Shown: positions 32,496-45,098 of the stretch, one piece after another | Numbering within the stretch: the first letter of the stretch is position 1 | How the letters are laid out: every line of letters begins with the position of its first letter | Assembly (NCBI GenBank): GCA_001599595.1 | Contig: BCHH01000003.1 | Coordinates: 2,833,151 to 2,897,150 of the forward strand | Origin: Beverwykella pulmonaria | Lineage: Eukaryota > Ascomycota > Dothideomycetes > Pleosporales > Melanommataceae | Direction: 5' to 3' | DNA length: 64,000 bases | Made by a program: the position numbers and the translations under genes | The notes under the pieces: model-generated | Database searches by the model: none | Told to the model about the DNA's origin: nothing | The model's input: the letters and a program-made list of their open reading frames with translations, nothing else

Positions 32496-34184
32496 TTAAT
32501 ACCCTTTAACCTCGACCCGGGCAGCCTCCATATCTTTATCACCCGCCATGCCCGCGGAAATGCTCGCAAGCCTGCTATCAGGGTCAATAGCCCCTTCTTC
32601 AATCCCAACCTTAGATTCACGGTACGCATCGAGCTCCTTGCCTTTGCATACGTTAAGGTAAATCGGGAAACTCCAAGCGATGACGAAAAAGGCCAGGGGC
32701 ACAACCATAGCCTTCTGCGTTCCAGTGTGATCAGCGACGTTTCCGAGGATAGCAGGGATGACGGCGCCGCCGCAGATAGAGGCGACGAGGAAAGAAGCGC
32801 CGCGCTTGGTGTGTCGGCCGAGACCACGGAGAGAGAGCGTGAAGATGGTAGGGAAGATGCAGGACTCGAAGAAGAGAACTATCATTAACATTGCCAGGCC
32901 CCCCCAGTTAGCATTAACTCCGTGGCCTGTATCCACAGTTATAGCAGCAATGATGAAGATCTAAAATTACAGTTAGCGTAGTTTTAAATGTAGTGGTGTG
33001 AGAGGGCGTACCATGATCATTGTCTGGTAGATGAGAAGCACCCAGCGTGGCTTCATGAAGTACATGAGACCCGCGGCGGAGAAACGGCCGACGGCGAAGA
33101 GTGCCTGGGCGATGGCGTAGAAGTTGGCGCCCTGGTGCTGGGCCTCGATCAGGGACTCGTCGGGACGGGCTTGCGTGTAGAAGTTGATGAAGTAGGAGGC
33201 GATGGCGACTTGAGCGCCGACATAGGAGAACTGCGCCGCTACCCCCCAGAAGAGCATGTACTGGTTCTTCATCGGCTTGTCGACGTAGCCAGTGGCTCCG
33301 GTGGTCATTTCAGCCTGGTCCGCCATATCGGCATCGGAAATCTAAGCATTTATCAGTAAAGAGTCCAGGAGGAACTGAAGGAGAAACTGACTTCGGGAAT
33401 AGGAGCGAAATAGAACGCTACAGCGAGCAGTCCAACGAAGATAGCAATACCGAGGTAGACCCACTGCACAGACTGTAGGCTCTCCCCATTCTCTCCTACA
33501 TTCTTGAAGATAACGAAGCTAGCCAGCACAGGCGCAACCACAGAACCGACAGCCTGGAACGACTGGGAGAGCTCGAGACGAAATTCAGACCACTTGGGCG
33601 GACCGCAGACGGCGATGAAGGGATTGGCAGAGGTCTCGAGAGTGGACAAGCCCGACCCAACAATGAACATGGAGCCACAGAAGCCGCCGAAGGAGCGCTT
33701 GACGGCCGAGGGCCAGAACATGAGCGCGCCAACGCAGTAGAGAGATAGGCCGAGCATGAAAGTATAGCGGTAACCGAAGCGGCGGAGGAACCAGCCGGAA
33801 TAGGTGAGCGGACCGATGAAATACGCACTGTCAATGTGTTAGTTTTGCTCGTTCCTCAAATGAGAAATTGACATACCCAAAGTAAGCAGCCTGTAATCCA
33901 GACGACTCTCCCTGCGTGATGTGAAGAGCAACCTGGAACCTCGAGTTCAACACATCAAGCAGACCGTATGCAAACCCCCAGAGGAAGAACAGCACTGTGA
34001 CGAGTGTGACAGGAATAATGGATTGACGAGTAGTGATCTGGCCAGCTCCCGTGACCTGGTGATTGTCCACGCTCTTGCGACGGCGGTCTGCCGCAATAGC
34101 TTCAGCGGCTGAAGGACGACGTTCTTGTTGTTGATGAACCTCATCGAGTGTTGGCTCTCCGGCCTTCCCTCCAAAAAGACCCAT
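32496..34184 (-). CDS. MFS sugar transporter of the fucose/galactose/glucose:H+ symporter (FHS) family
   Basis: Four exons, 34184-33877, 33827-33392, 33341-33012 and 32960-32496, with introns of 49, 50 and 51 nt, give 512 aa. About twelve hydrophobic segments are visible. The first (LVTVLFFLWGFAYGLLDVLN) has the FFLWG-F-x-x-x-x-x-D-x-L-N pattern of FucP-type permeases. SGLSTLETSANPFIAVCG is a further hallmark of this family, as is SCIFPTIFTLSLRGLG near the C-terminal half. Both termini are hydrophilic and cytosolic, with a Lys/Arg-rich N-terminal stretch (RRRKSV). It probably imports a hexose or deoxyhexose with protons at the plasma membrane; the sugar is not predictable. The second intron uses a GTCAGT donor. 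Confidence 0.9.
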
Positions 34185-36373
34185 GGTGGGGTGGTGATAG
34201 GAAGTCGAACTTGAGATTGAGATATAAAATTGACAACGAAGCGAGGGCGCGAAATTCCCAGATGAATCTCAAAGCCGGTGAGCTTGCTGGTGAGTGATGT
34301 TGATCGTGAGGGGGTTGCCCTCTTATTAAATACCCAGCATCCTGTCATGGCGACTCAACTGAGGTAGAGATCAGAGCACGCCCCATCCAATCCAGACTGT
34401 GGTCGTCGCCCATCAATCGCCCGCCGACGCACGATAGCTCCAGGATGCAGCTCCTAGCCCGCATGCTTGAGCAAGCTTGGGATTGCGTCCTACTGCACAA
34501 TCCCGCCATCATGCGCGAGGCAGCCGCAGAATTTTCCGAGGCATCTGCTCTGAGAGGTCAAATGCCGTTGGGCTAGATGTTAGTACCGATGAGAGAGGTC
34601 GGTGCAGGCATCTTGCGTCGGATGCTACTCCTAGCCACCCAATTACGTTTCTGGGGGAAGTAGCGCCACCCCAGTCCCCTCTCTGCAAGCCCCGACTCCA
34701 CTTATCTTTTGAGCCTCCTGGTTCACAGCGTTACGCGCTTTGGGCTGCATCTTACGCAGTTGATTTACAGGTCCCGATCTAACTCCCGGAAACGAGAAGC
34801 GAGGCACATCTGGATCCAATGAGGCAGAACACATCACATCTTGAGCTCAATATACCGGCCAAATGCCTCAGGGTGCCTGAACGGACGCATGTCCTGATCT
34901 GATCTGACCCCAGGCCGTACACGACGAGTTCCACAGTTCCCTCTCCCCATCTCATCTCTAGACCCCGTGGAGTCGGTAGCCTTGTAGGGATATACTCCCG
35001 ATGATTCGCCAATAGACACAAGCGCCTTGCAACAAGCTTGTGTGGAAACAAGACGCGAGACTGGTCTTGGAAACCGCCTCCCCAGCTCCTAAGTCCTAAG
35101 TAGGAATGATCGCGTCGAGGATCTCGCAGCATCGTCTACGAGAGGCGTCACGAGGCTCATTCGGCTGCATGTCAGGCGTGCATCCAGAGACCGCGGTGTC
35201 TGAAGCAGGGCGGAGAGGCGTTGCTCGGCGCGCTCAACGAAAGCCATCCCAGCATCGCCAAACAGCTCAAGCATCCAAAAATTGGAGATGTGCAACACGC
35301 CGGCGCACATCCTCTCCACGCTCATCTCGTTATATCTGCCAGATTGCAAGTTCGCAGATTCCCTCTCGTTGGTACAGCACCATAAGGAACGATCATGACA
35401 CCTCCACTCGTCGCCTTCTCTTCTCTCCTCCCTGCCACCACCCCCAGACTTCTCCATCATCGAGAGCCCGCAACCCGCATCCGAGCAAGCGCAAAGGCGG
35501 GGATGCCCCGATGTCCACCCGCATGGCCTCTCTCAACAAACTTCTAGCGTACTTCTAGCGCTTTTCCATGCAGCATCCAGATCATGAGCGGTTTACGACT
35601 GGACGTCGGCGCAATCCTCGGCCAGTTATCAAACGCCGGAGTCGGCCCGGTAAGTCGTCATAGCTCGCCGTGCAGCATGCTGTGGCTTTGGCGGGGATGT
35701 CTGTGTTTGGGATGTGATTGGTGCGGAATGGGACAGCGGAGGGTTTATCGGGAGGTCTGTGGAGGCGATATGCAGGATATCGCGAGTTTGAAGCTCAGAG
35801 TTGAGGTGAGTGTGAGGGATATTCAATATATATGTGTGTGTGATAGTGAGGTGAGGTGATGATATGGGCCTGTGATATGGTGTAGCTCGTCAGCGGACTG
35901 CTCTTGGCAAGTCTTAATTCATCTACAGTTGAGCTTGCCTTCACCGTCATCCCATCTTCCCATCAGCTTCTGTTATCTCGAGTGTTTCTTCACGCTTCCT
36001 TCTATCAACGTGGTACTCTCTACTATTGTCTTACCCTTGTCCATATATGAGGCATTATAAAAGTAAGCGACAAAATGAGTAACAATGAACAAGAGCACTT
36101 CTCTTTGTTAAGATACGTGGTATTATGGTACACACAAGGTATCTTTCCTAAAAGTTAAACAAAGAATAAATAATATCAGCCCAAAAAGCCTCCCGATCAT
36201 CGTCACGGGATTTCATAGTCACATTCCCAAATGTCATGACACCAAACCTCCCGGTCTTTCCCCCAACTCCACAAATGGCGTTTTATGCACCTCGTCCATC
36301 TTCCCACGCTCAAATCATTATCCCGCCGAACCCCTTACCTCATCCAACTGCACTTTGCCAATCAATCAATCAA
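34185..36373. other. Intergenic region
   Basis: 2.2 kb between the FHS transporter start and the Rho GEF stop. At 35584 an ATG opens a short natural-looking stretch (MSGLRLDVGAILGQLSNAGV) running into GTAAGT, but no following exon could be found. Otherwise nothing recognisable. Confidence 0.35.
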
Positions 36374-39300
36374 TCATTCCTTCTGACCCTCATTAAGCAA
36401 TAGTTCCACCACAACCTGACACCGCTCTTGCTGTGGATGCTGCAGACTGAGCTTGATCGTTCGGTTTCCTGACGAGCCCCCGCTCAATCCGTCGTCTAGG
36501 CACTTAACGTCTCGCCCAGAGATGACCTGCCTTAGACGGCCGTTCTGTGCGTTTCTCACTTCGATGAAGTCCGGATCGAATAACAGTACATATGGTCCAT
36601 AAAGCGCCGCGCTCTTCGCTTTGCCGACAAACTCCATGATGACCGAGCGGGAAATGTCGCCGTGCTTGTTCACATAGACAGCGCACTCTTCATAGCAGAG
36701 CAGGAACTCCTGATCTGACAGTCTGAACATGCCTAATGGATCCTTGCCCTGTAGTCGAGAAGCAATCGTTGCGACATGTGGTTGCTTGAGATCCGGAACG
36801 GACCACGGCTGTTTCTTATCCAACGTGAGGACTTCGAATCCCTTGGCTGTCGATACGGCAAGAGAAGAGTGGAAGAGGTTGATACCAAAACACTCAGCAG
36901 GGATGTAAAACTCGTCATACTCGCGGAAGAACTCAGTACGTCCAGACTTGAACAGTCTGGACTTCTTTTCTGTCGATTTCTGATACACGGGTTCGAGCAC
37001 CTTGAATGTCGACGATAGCCCTTCTCGCTTCTTGTAGAAAACGAGAGTCCTGTCCTTCATAGTCCCAGTGGCGAAAAATCCGATGTCTCGCGCGCCAGAG
37101 AGCTTCTGAGGCGCTCGGCGAGTAGAGTCATTCGATGGGACCGATCCGCTGACGGGGCATACAGCATCAAGATGATATGCGATTAGAGACTTATCGGAAA
37201 TAAGCAGCATCAAGCTAAATTGCTCGAGCACGGCAACTTGTGTCACCTTGGGTATTTGAATGGCCTAGGTGTGGTCAGCAAGGGCTTCTTCCCCCTAACC
37301 GTGAGAGATCCTACCTTTGTCCATCCTCGAGGATTGTCATACTCCGATATATACACGCCAATGTCAGTACCGACTGCAACCATAGGCTTCCCAGGATATG
37401 GAAGTGAAAAAGCAGTGGCGCAGTTGACACGAGATCGGCATATAGGGACTGGCCGACCTGCATTGGAGAAGAGCTTCTCAACCTCATCTATGGACCGGTC
37501 GAGAGGGGTTCCCTTGATGGTAATGCTCTTCTGTGAAGGCTGTGCACTTTCGTAGGCAAAAGCAGCATCGGCCATGACACGCAACCGGAAGGGCTCCGCA
37601 TTCTGTGCAAAGAGTGCCGCGGCATGCTTCGTCTTTGCGATAATGAGTTTATCGCACCATTCCGCCCTGTTCGACGCCGATGGGGCAAACAAAGTATATG
37701 TTTCCTTGCCCAGATGCTTTATCCGGAAAGGATACATAATTTTCTCGTCCTTACCAGCATCAAGAACAGTCGTATTGACCATGGTTTTGCCCGAGCCACT
37801 TGTATTTGTCGAGCCCAAGGAGTTGGAGGTGTTGCTGTGTTGTAGCGTGCCCGGCCCTGGGCTGCTGTTGTTTGATGTCACTCGCGCGAGACGTGATTCT
37901 GCAGCCGATTGCTTAACGGTTACATTAGTTACAGCAGCGATACCTTTGACGGCCGATCGAACGACAGGATCATCGTCTTCGCTCTCTAGGACAAGGAGAT
38001 CCATAGGAATGGGCTAGAGAGAGGTCAGTTAAGTCATGGAAAGGACAACGCTTTACTTACGAGTCTTGAGACGTCGTATTTCTCCGACTTTGTGATACCA
38101 TCCGCCTCTCTGAACGACACAGTCTTTGCGAGTACAAGATAGTGGTCGAATAGCATGGCGTGAGTTTCGAGCCATGTGAAACGGTTACCTCCCATCCTCA
38201 TTAAGTCACCCTTGTAGATGAGCTCTCTCCCAAGATGGCCCAAGTTCAACTCCACGCGCTGCATGCCCGGCCGCAATATGAGCTTAGCCTCAAGGTCGGA
38301 TAGATCCACCTTGCGTGACATTTCGGCAACGCGGTTATCGCACTCCAGAGTGACAACCTTGATTTCCTCTTTGGCAATCTTTAGATTCCGCCTCTCCTCG
38401 TTGTCCAGAACCGATTTCTTCAGCACTGTGTCGATAAGGAGACCATAGTGCTGCAACCGGGTAATGGGAGCCTTGAGATATGTGTCCCAACTCAGTTTGT
38501 TCGATAGTTTGTTCGCTCGGGCTTCATCAAGGAATGCTCGGAACAGCATATTCCTGTCGGCCTCTTGTCGGACAAGAAAACTTGCGTACGGGAATGCTGA
38601 GGAATATTCAATGTATGCCTGCTTTGCTTTCCTGATCCACTCTCGGAAGATGTCACTGAAACCGACAACAAAAGGGCCTTGCTCTTGTTGTCTGTACTTC
38701 ATTTGCGGTAGAAGATGCTCCTCATTCGCTTTCCTGACACCGTCAACTTTGCCAAACACGTCCTTGATGAATTGGTCCAGCTTCTTTGGAGGAATGACTG
38801 GGGGTTGTGCAGAGACAAGGCGATCACGGTAGAGATTGCGCAAAACGTTAAGGCGTTCCATGTAATTGTCTTCTCCCTCCACAATCTCATGGAGAATGTT
38901 TTGCCGTTCGATCTCTTTCTTGTCAACCCCTTCAATGTCTTCCTTCTTCAGTTTGTAAAAGGTGGCCCAGTCGGCCGACTGGGGAGCCCCTGATGGCGAG
39001 AGCAAGTCTATCTTCTTGAGCGTCCTCTGGCAGTGATGCGAGTAACATCGGCCGGGTGTCGTATAAGCGTGTAGCATCGGTGTATAGCAGCCCGCGCCCG
39101 TTAGCTGGTAGATGACTCCCGTCATTGTCTCAGAAGAAAACTTCAGCCATTCCTCTTCATGGACCAAAGTACCAGCTTTATACATTTCCGCCACGACACT
39201 GTTGGCCAATGTCTCGGCATCAGCGATGTTCATTGTCGGTACTTTGTGTGTGAAAAGCGCAACAAGGCCCTCATGAATGGGGCCTTCCTTCAAGTCGGCC

Positions 39301-41477
39301 TCGCCCTCGGTCATAGCCTTGAGCCATGATATGATAGAGCTCAGCGCCCAAGGCTCCGTGCACTTCTTGAAGTCGTTGCTCGAAAGCTTCGCAGGGTTGA
39401 ATCGCTTGCCGGCTGGGAGAGTCGGGAGGTCGATAGCTACAGCATCCTCATTTAGAGTGATGCCATCAATATCACTAACGCCGCCGTAAAAGGTGTTACG
39501 GTTTTGCGACTGTCTAGCCCTGTGGTTTTGTTCGGCGTCCGTTTTAGATCTCGGAAGCGGAATCGTTTGAGGGGTATGGCTATGTTGGAGAAGTGAGGTT
39601 GATCGTGGAACCAAAGCTCCAGTCGGAGATATCATTTGTACAGATTGAGGATCGGTGGGATATGAGCCACGAGATTGAGCGTTGCGCCAGTACTCGTAAG
39701 ATCCAGTCGAACTTGTACTCTGGTGGCGTGTAGTGCGGCCAGTGTTTGACGCGGGAGGTGGTGGTAACGGTCGATTAGTTGACATTCCGGGATGGTAAAA
39801 CATGTCTGGTGGTTCTCCGGCTATAGGCAACTGATCGGTGAGTGTAATTTCATCTCCTTCATCGTAGCTCCGCCGCCGAGAGGTTGGCTCCTCCAGGCCT
39901 CCAGTTCCGAAAGTATCCACGCGTACGTTTGTCGAGAATGATGGGAATGGATGTATAGGGTCGTAGCTATCGCTAGCCGCTTCAGAGCGGCGCTGTGAGC
40001 CAGATGAAGACACTGGATGACTGCCATTGTCAAGATTTGTGGCTAGTTGATTAGGGCCGCCTCCATAGGTGAAGTGGGGTTCGAAGTTACCGCCATACAG
40101 GCCAACATCAACAGGGACGTAGTCGCTGTCGCTCGCACTTCCCCCAGCGGGCTGAATGGGATGGGAAGGCAGCGGCGGAGACGCCATGGATGTATATGTG
40201 CTGAACAGCCCAGCCCCACCACTGCGCCTTCGTGCCTCGTCCATTTCCTCCTGTTCCTCTGCCATTCGAAGAGCAGCCAAGCCAGCAGCTGCTTCCACGT
40301 CACTCTCGTCGCTCGTATAATGTTCTTGAACCGGGTACGGGGCCAGATGGTCACCATTGGTGCGGCCGCCATTCCTGCCAGATCCTTGTCGCTCCACCTG
40401 GCTGTAGTATCGACCTCCGTTCGGCTGTTGTACCGAGATCGAAGGCTGGGGACTACCCCCACCGGCAGCCATGTTCTCGACCTGAGCAAACAGGTCATCT
40501 TGGGTATATGTATCGCCGTTCTGCTGCGTGAAATAGCTGTCGCTGTCCGATTCGTTGGGGGGAGGTGGTGGTGGGAGGGGCCGTCGCCCTACAGTGTCTT
40601 GTCGCTGTGGCGATCGGTGCGGAGGCACCTCAGGGGTCGGGGGCAGGGGATTCGAGTGGTGGCTCGAGGTCGAGGGGTATCTATGAATCCGCTCCTGCTG
40701 TCCGTATCCGGTATCGTATGTGGGCGGAGAGGGGAGTGGGGCGTGAGAGAACTCGGTGGAACGATGGTGTTGATAAGACTGTGCGGATGTCGAGTGTCGC
40801 GTTGGGTAGCTGCCCCAGTCGGATGATGATGGAGATTGCGCGCTTCCAGGAGGCACGGGTAGGGGCGGCGGTGCAGGAGCTGTGTAAGCTGACCGTCCTC
40901 CCGCTTGAAGGGACGCTGTCCTGCTAAACTGCGACGGTTGGTGGTTCGTGGGTGACGGGTATGATCCGACCGTGGGTGAGGTTGGGGAGAAGCCGTATGG
41001 ATGGGCCACCGTGTTGCTTCTATTCAGGTTGCTGTCGGCATAAAGAGCGGGATTGTAGGGCTGTTGCGCGGCGGGCGCAAAGGTCCGGTTGACGCCGCCG
41101 TAGGTCTGAGGATTTGGCAGCGCCACCGCTGATTGACCGTAATGTTGAGGGTTGTACTGCTGCTGTTGCGGCTGGGACTGATATTGATATCCGCCATTGT
41201 AGCCGCCTGTCGAGGGTGGCGAGTTCATCTGGCCGGCGCCAGATGGCGCGCTCATAAACAGCTCATCGTTCTGGTGTGTGGTGTAGCTGTTTCGCCGGGC
41301 AGTGGCGGGATACCCGTAGTTGGCAGTGCCTCCATTTACGCCGTTCCCATCTTCATGGCTTGGCGCGGTGTTGTCGTACGGGTTCTGATATTGGCCCTGA
41401 CTCTGGCTCTGAGGCGCTCCCTGCGAGTGTGGGATGGAGGGGTTGTAGTAGTTCTGGCCGTTGCCGTAGTACGACAT
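36374..41477 (-). CDS. ROM2: Rho1 guanine-nucleotide exchange factor, Rom2 type (DEP-DH-PH-CNH)
   Basis: Three exons, 41477-38061, 38013-37315 and 37264-36374 (introns 47 and 50 nt), encode 1668 aa. The first ~690 residues are disordered, rich in Pro, Ser, Gln, Tyr and Gly. A DEP-like domain follows at about 700-820 ([20 protein letters not shown]). The DH domain at about 855-1050 begins with [23 protein letters not shown] domain ([12 protein letters not shown], then [12 protein letters not shown]) ends exon 1. A citron-homology (CNH) domain occupies exons 2 and 3 ([34 protein letters not shown]). This order is that of yeast Rom1/Rom2, which load Rho1 with GTP downstream of wall-stress sensors. 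The N-terminal extension is longer than in yeast. The short, conserved introns fall at the PH/CNH boundary and within CNH. Confidence 0.93.
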
Positions 41478-42792
41478 GGTGCCGGTGTCTTCGTCGTTGT
41501 CTGGGTGCGGGCGTCTTCGTAGGGCGGGCCGGAGCCGTTCGAGTCGGTGTCGTGAGCTTGGGCGCGGTTGAATTCGTCATGCAGATTCACGAGGCTGCGA
41601 GGTGCAGATGAGCGGTGCTCGCGGGCAGCATGACCAGCGCCTCGAGTTGGGCGAGATGCGCGCCGTTGCTTTGGCGGTGGAGTCGTTGCAGCCGTGGGAG
41701 GGCACGACGCTGATTTCCCTGCACGGTGCCGTCGTATCGTTGTATGCGCCAGCTGCGTCGAGTATTGTTTGCGAGGTTCGAGGCGCTTCGTGCGCAGGCG
41801 GAGAGTCGCGCGAGGCAGGCAGTCGAAGAGCCGCAGGGAAGAGAGAAAGTTGTGGGCGTGTGGATGTAGCGACGCGGCGGCGATGGAATCGGGATGTGTG
41901 CAGCTTGAGTCTTTGCAGCCGTCGTCTGTCGGGCGATGCGGGACTAGAATGTCTCGTCTGGGGTCCGGAAGTCACGTTTTCGCTGTGGCGGGCGTGTTTC
42001 ACACACCAAATGCCTTCAACGCCTATATTCTCGCTACTTTGGGAACCGGACACTCACAACAGCCATAAATGCGAAGAAGGGCGGCGTCGAGCGTGCTCAA
42101 GGGCGCATTCATTGTTCGCCACAGTGTTTGGTCGGCCCTCCCACTAGTCTATCAGCGCTGGCCGAGCACAGCTTCTGACGTTGACATCAGCTCCACACTC
42201 GTCCCCATTCCCTGCCTGCCATCAGCCGCTGTCATGCTTTCACTGCACCTGCGCGTGCCGCCGAGTGTCAACAGTGTCAACAGTGTCAAAAGCTCAAACT
42301 GTCGCTGATACCCCTCCTGTTTCTGTTTCGGCAAAAACACTACAAACACACGCGAAGACACGTCGATACATCCTAGCATGTACGTGCTGGCTGTTCTCTT
42401 CACGACATGGATCCCTTTGCCCATTCACAATGTGCGCCCTACCATAGACGAGCACGTTCACCTCTGCTCTCCCTTCCAACAAGTGCTGTGGGATAACAGA
42501 GCTGTTACCCCGCATCGATTCGGATGAACCTAACGTCGCAGTACGAATGGACAGTAATTCTAGCCTATCCCCTCAATCTAACACTTATTCCCGAGGTCTG
42601 ACGTCTAGTAATGGGGTATATGTATTGATTCCTTTCCTTCAAGTTACTTTCGTTGCATCTGTTTCTCTCTAGTCATTTTCTCTCGCTCCTTCATCCTGCA
42701 GCTGCACCAGTCTTGCGTACGCTGGCTCACATCAAGTGGCCGCTTCGCTTTACGTGTTTTGATTGTTTTTACCAGCAGGCAACACACGGAAA
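41478..42792. other. Divergent promoter region
   Basis: 1.3 kb between the divergent Rho GEF and flavin-monooxygenase genes. Open stretches here are low-complexity and unsupported. A TCAACAGTG sequence is repeated twice near 42266-42290. Confidence 0.4.
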
Positions 42793-45098
42793 ATGGCCAT
42801 ACAATCTGAACCCAAATCTTCATATGCGGCCCCCAGAAATGCTGCCGACAAGAACATCAATATCCGCGACAAACCAGCTCCTGAACATGACCAGTATGGA
42901 TACAAGATCCGCGAGCAGCCAATGGGCACCAAAAGGAGGACCAAGGTCATCTTGATGGGCGCTGGGGCCTCGGCCTTGAACTTCTTCAAGAAGGCCGAGG
43001 AAGAAATGCAGAATCTCGATATTGTGTGCTATGAGAAGAACCACGATATCGGCGTACGTTGTATCGGGCGCGAACTTTTTGGCTAGTGTTTTGTGCTAAC
43101 GAATTAGGGAACCTGGTTGGAAAATCGTTACCCAGGTACGAGCTTCAATTACAGCACCTTTATACGCACAACATGGTCCAACGCTGCATCTTGTTACCCC
43201 TGAGGGAATATTTCAGGAATCTAGCAGCACAATCAGGCGACCAGCTGAAGGACAGAAGGTTCAATTCGACCTTGTTAAGCAGTGCTGTGTCTGCCAGACG
43301 GGCATTTCCGTTAGGATGCTCGAAGTGTTTGCCTGGAAATGAATACAGTATGGGCACATCGCAAAAGCTTCAGTCGTTCTTGCTATATGCCAGCATTATC
43401 GTCACCAACACTCTGACTAAGAACGTTTCTAGGCTGCGCCTGCGACATCCCCTCCGTAAACTACCAATTTAGCTGGAAAATCAAGCTCTGGTCACACTAC
43501 TACTCCTATGCTCCCGAAATATGGCAGTACCTCAAAGACATTGAACGCGAAAACGACTTCATCTCCAAATACATAAAGCTACGCCACCAAATCGAGCATG
43601 TAGAATGGGACGACGAATCGGGAGTCTGGAGGCTCAAGGTCCGCGATTTGGAGAAGAACGAGGTGATCGAAGACAGTGCTGAATTCTTCATCAATTCCGG
43701 AGGCGTGCTAAATAATTGGAAAATGCCTGATATTCCTGGATTGAAGGATTTTAAGGGGAAGTTGATGCACTCGGCAAACTACGAAGAAGGATACGATCTC
43801 TCCGGGAAACGCGTAGCGGTCGTAGGGTCAGGAAGCAGCGGCGTCCAAATTGTAGCCACCATCCAGAGAAAAGTGAGCAAATTGTACCACTGGATCCGGT
43901 CACCGATCTGGATTACAGCCGGCTTCGCGCAGACATGGGCTGCGAACAATGGAGCAAACTTTCGATGTCAGTACGCGAATACTACGACCGCGTCGAAATG
44001 CTAACCTTACTCCCAGACAGCCAAGGACAGCTTGAATTTTTGAAGAACAACCCAAAGAAATACCTCGAATATCGCAAACAGATCGAAAACGAACTAAACC
44101 AGCGCTTCAAATTCATCATCAAAGGCAGCGACGAGGCTATCGCAGCCCGCGAGTACTCCGCCAACGAAATGCGTACAAAACTTAACAACGACCCCCGGCT
44201 GGTCGATAAAATCATCCCAAAGAACTTCAATCCAGGGTGTCGGAGGCCAACGCCAGCCCCGGGGTATCTAGAAGCGCTGGTCGCAGAAAACGCGGAGATC
44301 TTCACGGATCCGATCAACGAGATCAACGAAATAGGATTTGTGGATAAAGAGGGAGTGAGCCATGAGGTCGATGTTTTCATCCTCGCGACGGGCTTCGATA
44401 CCTCTTGGCGCCCGCGATTTCCGTTCATTGTCGATGGGAAGGATCTGAGGGATCTGTGGGGTGGAGAGGACGGCGTCACGAGTTATTTAAGCATTGGAGT
44501 ACCCGAGTTTCCAAACTACTTCAGTTATTGTGGGCCTTAGTAAGCATCACACCTCTTTCGTTATATGGACGTCGTTGGGGGACGACATAGCTAATACCAT
44601 GCCAGTGGGCCCCTGGGACACGGCTCTTTCATGCCGCTCATTGAGCAATGGACGCACTATATCTTCGCCGTCATCACCAAATCCCAAATCGAGAACCTCA
44701 AATCTCTCCGTCCAAAACTTGCACCCTCGCTCCACTTCCGCCAGCACGCCGACCTCTTCTTACAACGTACAGCCTGGACCTCACCCTGTCGGAGCTGGTT
44801 CAAGCAAGGGAGGACAGACGGGCAAGCGGCGATTTGGCCTGGTTCAAGGCTGCATTTCCTTGAGATCTTGAAGCGGCCACGGTATGAGGATTTTGAGATT
44901 GAGAGGTGGGATGAGAATTGTTTTGCCTTCTTGGGGAACGGATTCGAGATGAGGGAGGTAGATGGTAGGGATATTACGAATTATTTGGGGTGTTTGGATG
45001 AGGAGGGACGGGATGTGCAGCCGGACTATGATGAGAAGCTCATTGATGTGCTCGGGGGATGCATGTTGGATGAGAGTTATGTTGTTAGGGGCGGGTGA
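42793..45098 (+). CDS. Baeyer-Villiger-type flavin monooxygenase
   Basis: Five exons, 42793-43053, 43108-43135, 43433-43966, 44017-44539 and 44606-45098, give 612 aa. The FAD-binding loop is VILMGAGASAL, then GGTWLENRYPGCACDIPS, the near-invariant FAD contact of this class, which is split over exons 1-3. The fingerprint F-x-G-x3-H-x3-(W/Y) reads FKGKLMHSANY, followed by the NADPH loop VAVVGSGSSGVQIV. ATGFDTSW is the C-terminal signature. These enzymes insert oxygen next to a ketone using NADPH and FAD. The 28-nt exon 2 and the 297-nt second intron are outliers against the ~50-nt introns elsewhere, but the frame and conserved motif require them. The substrate is unknown; neighbours do not indicate a pathway. 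Confidence 0.9.

Noticed and set aside
35106..35558. Plus-strand open frame of 150 codons
   Set aside because: Arg/Ser-rich, no homology recognised, overlapped by an equally open minus frame; most likely chance in GC-rich sequence.
40047..40826. Long plus-strand open frame of 259 codons
   Set aside because: It is antisense to the disordered, codon-biased N-terminal part of the Rho GEF; Gly/Arg-rich composition mirrors that strand.
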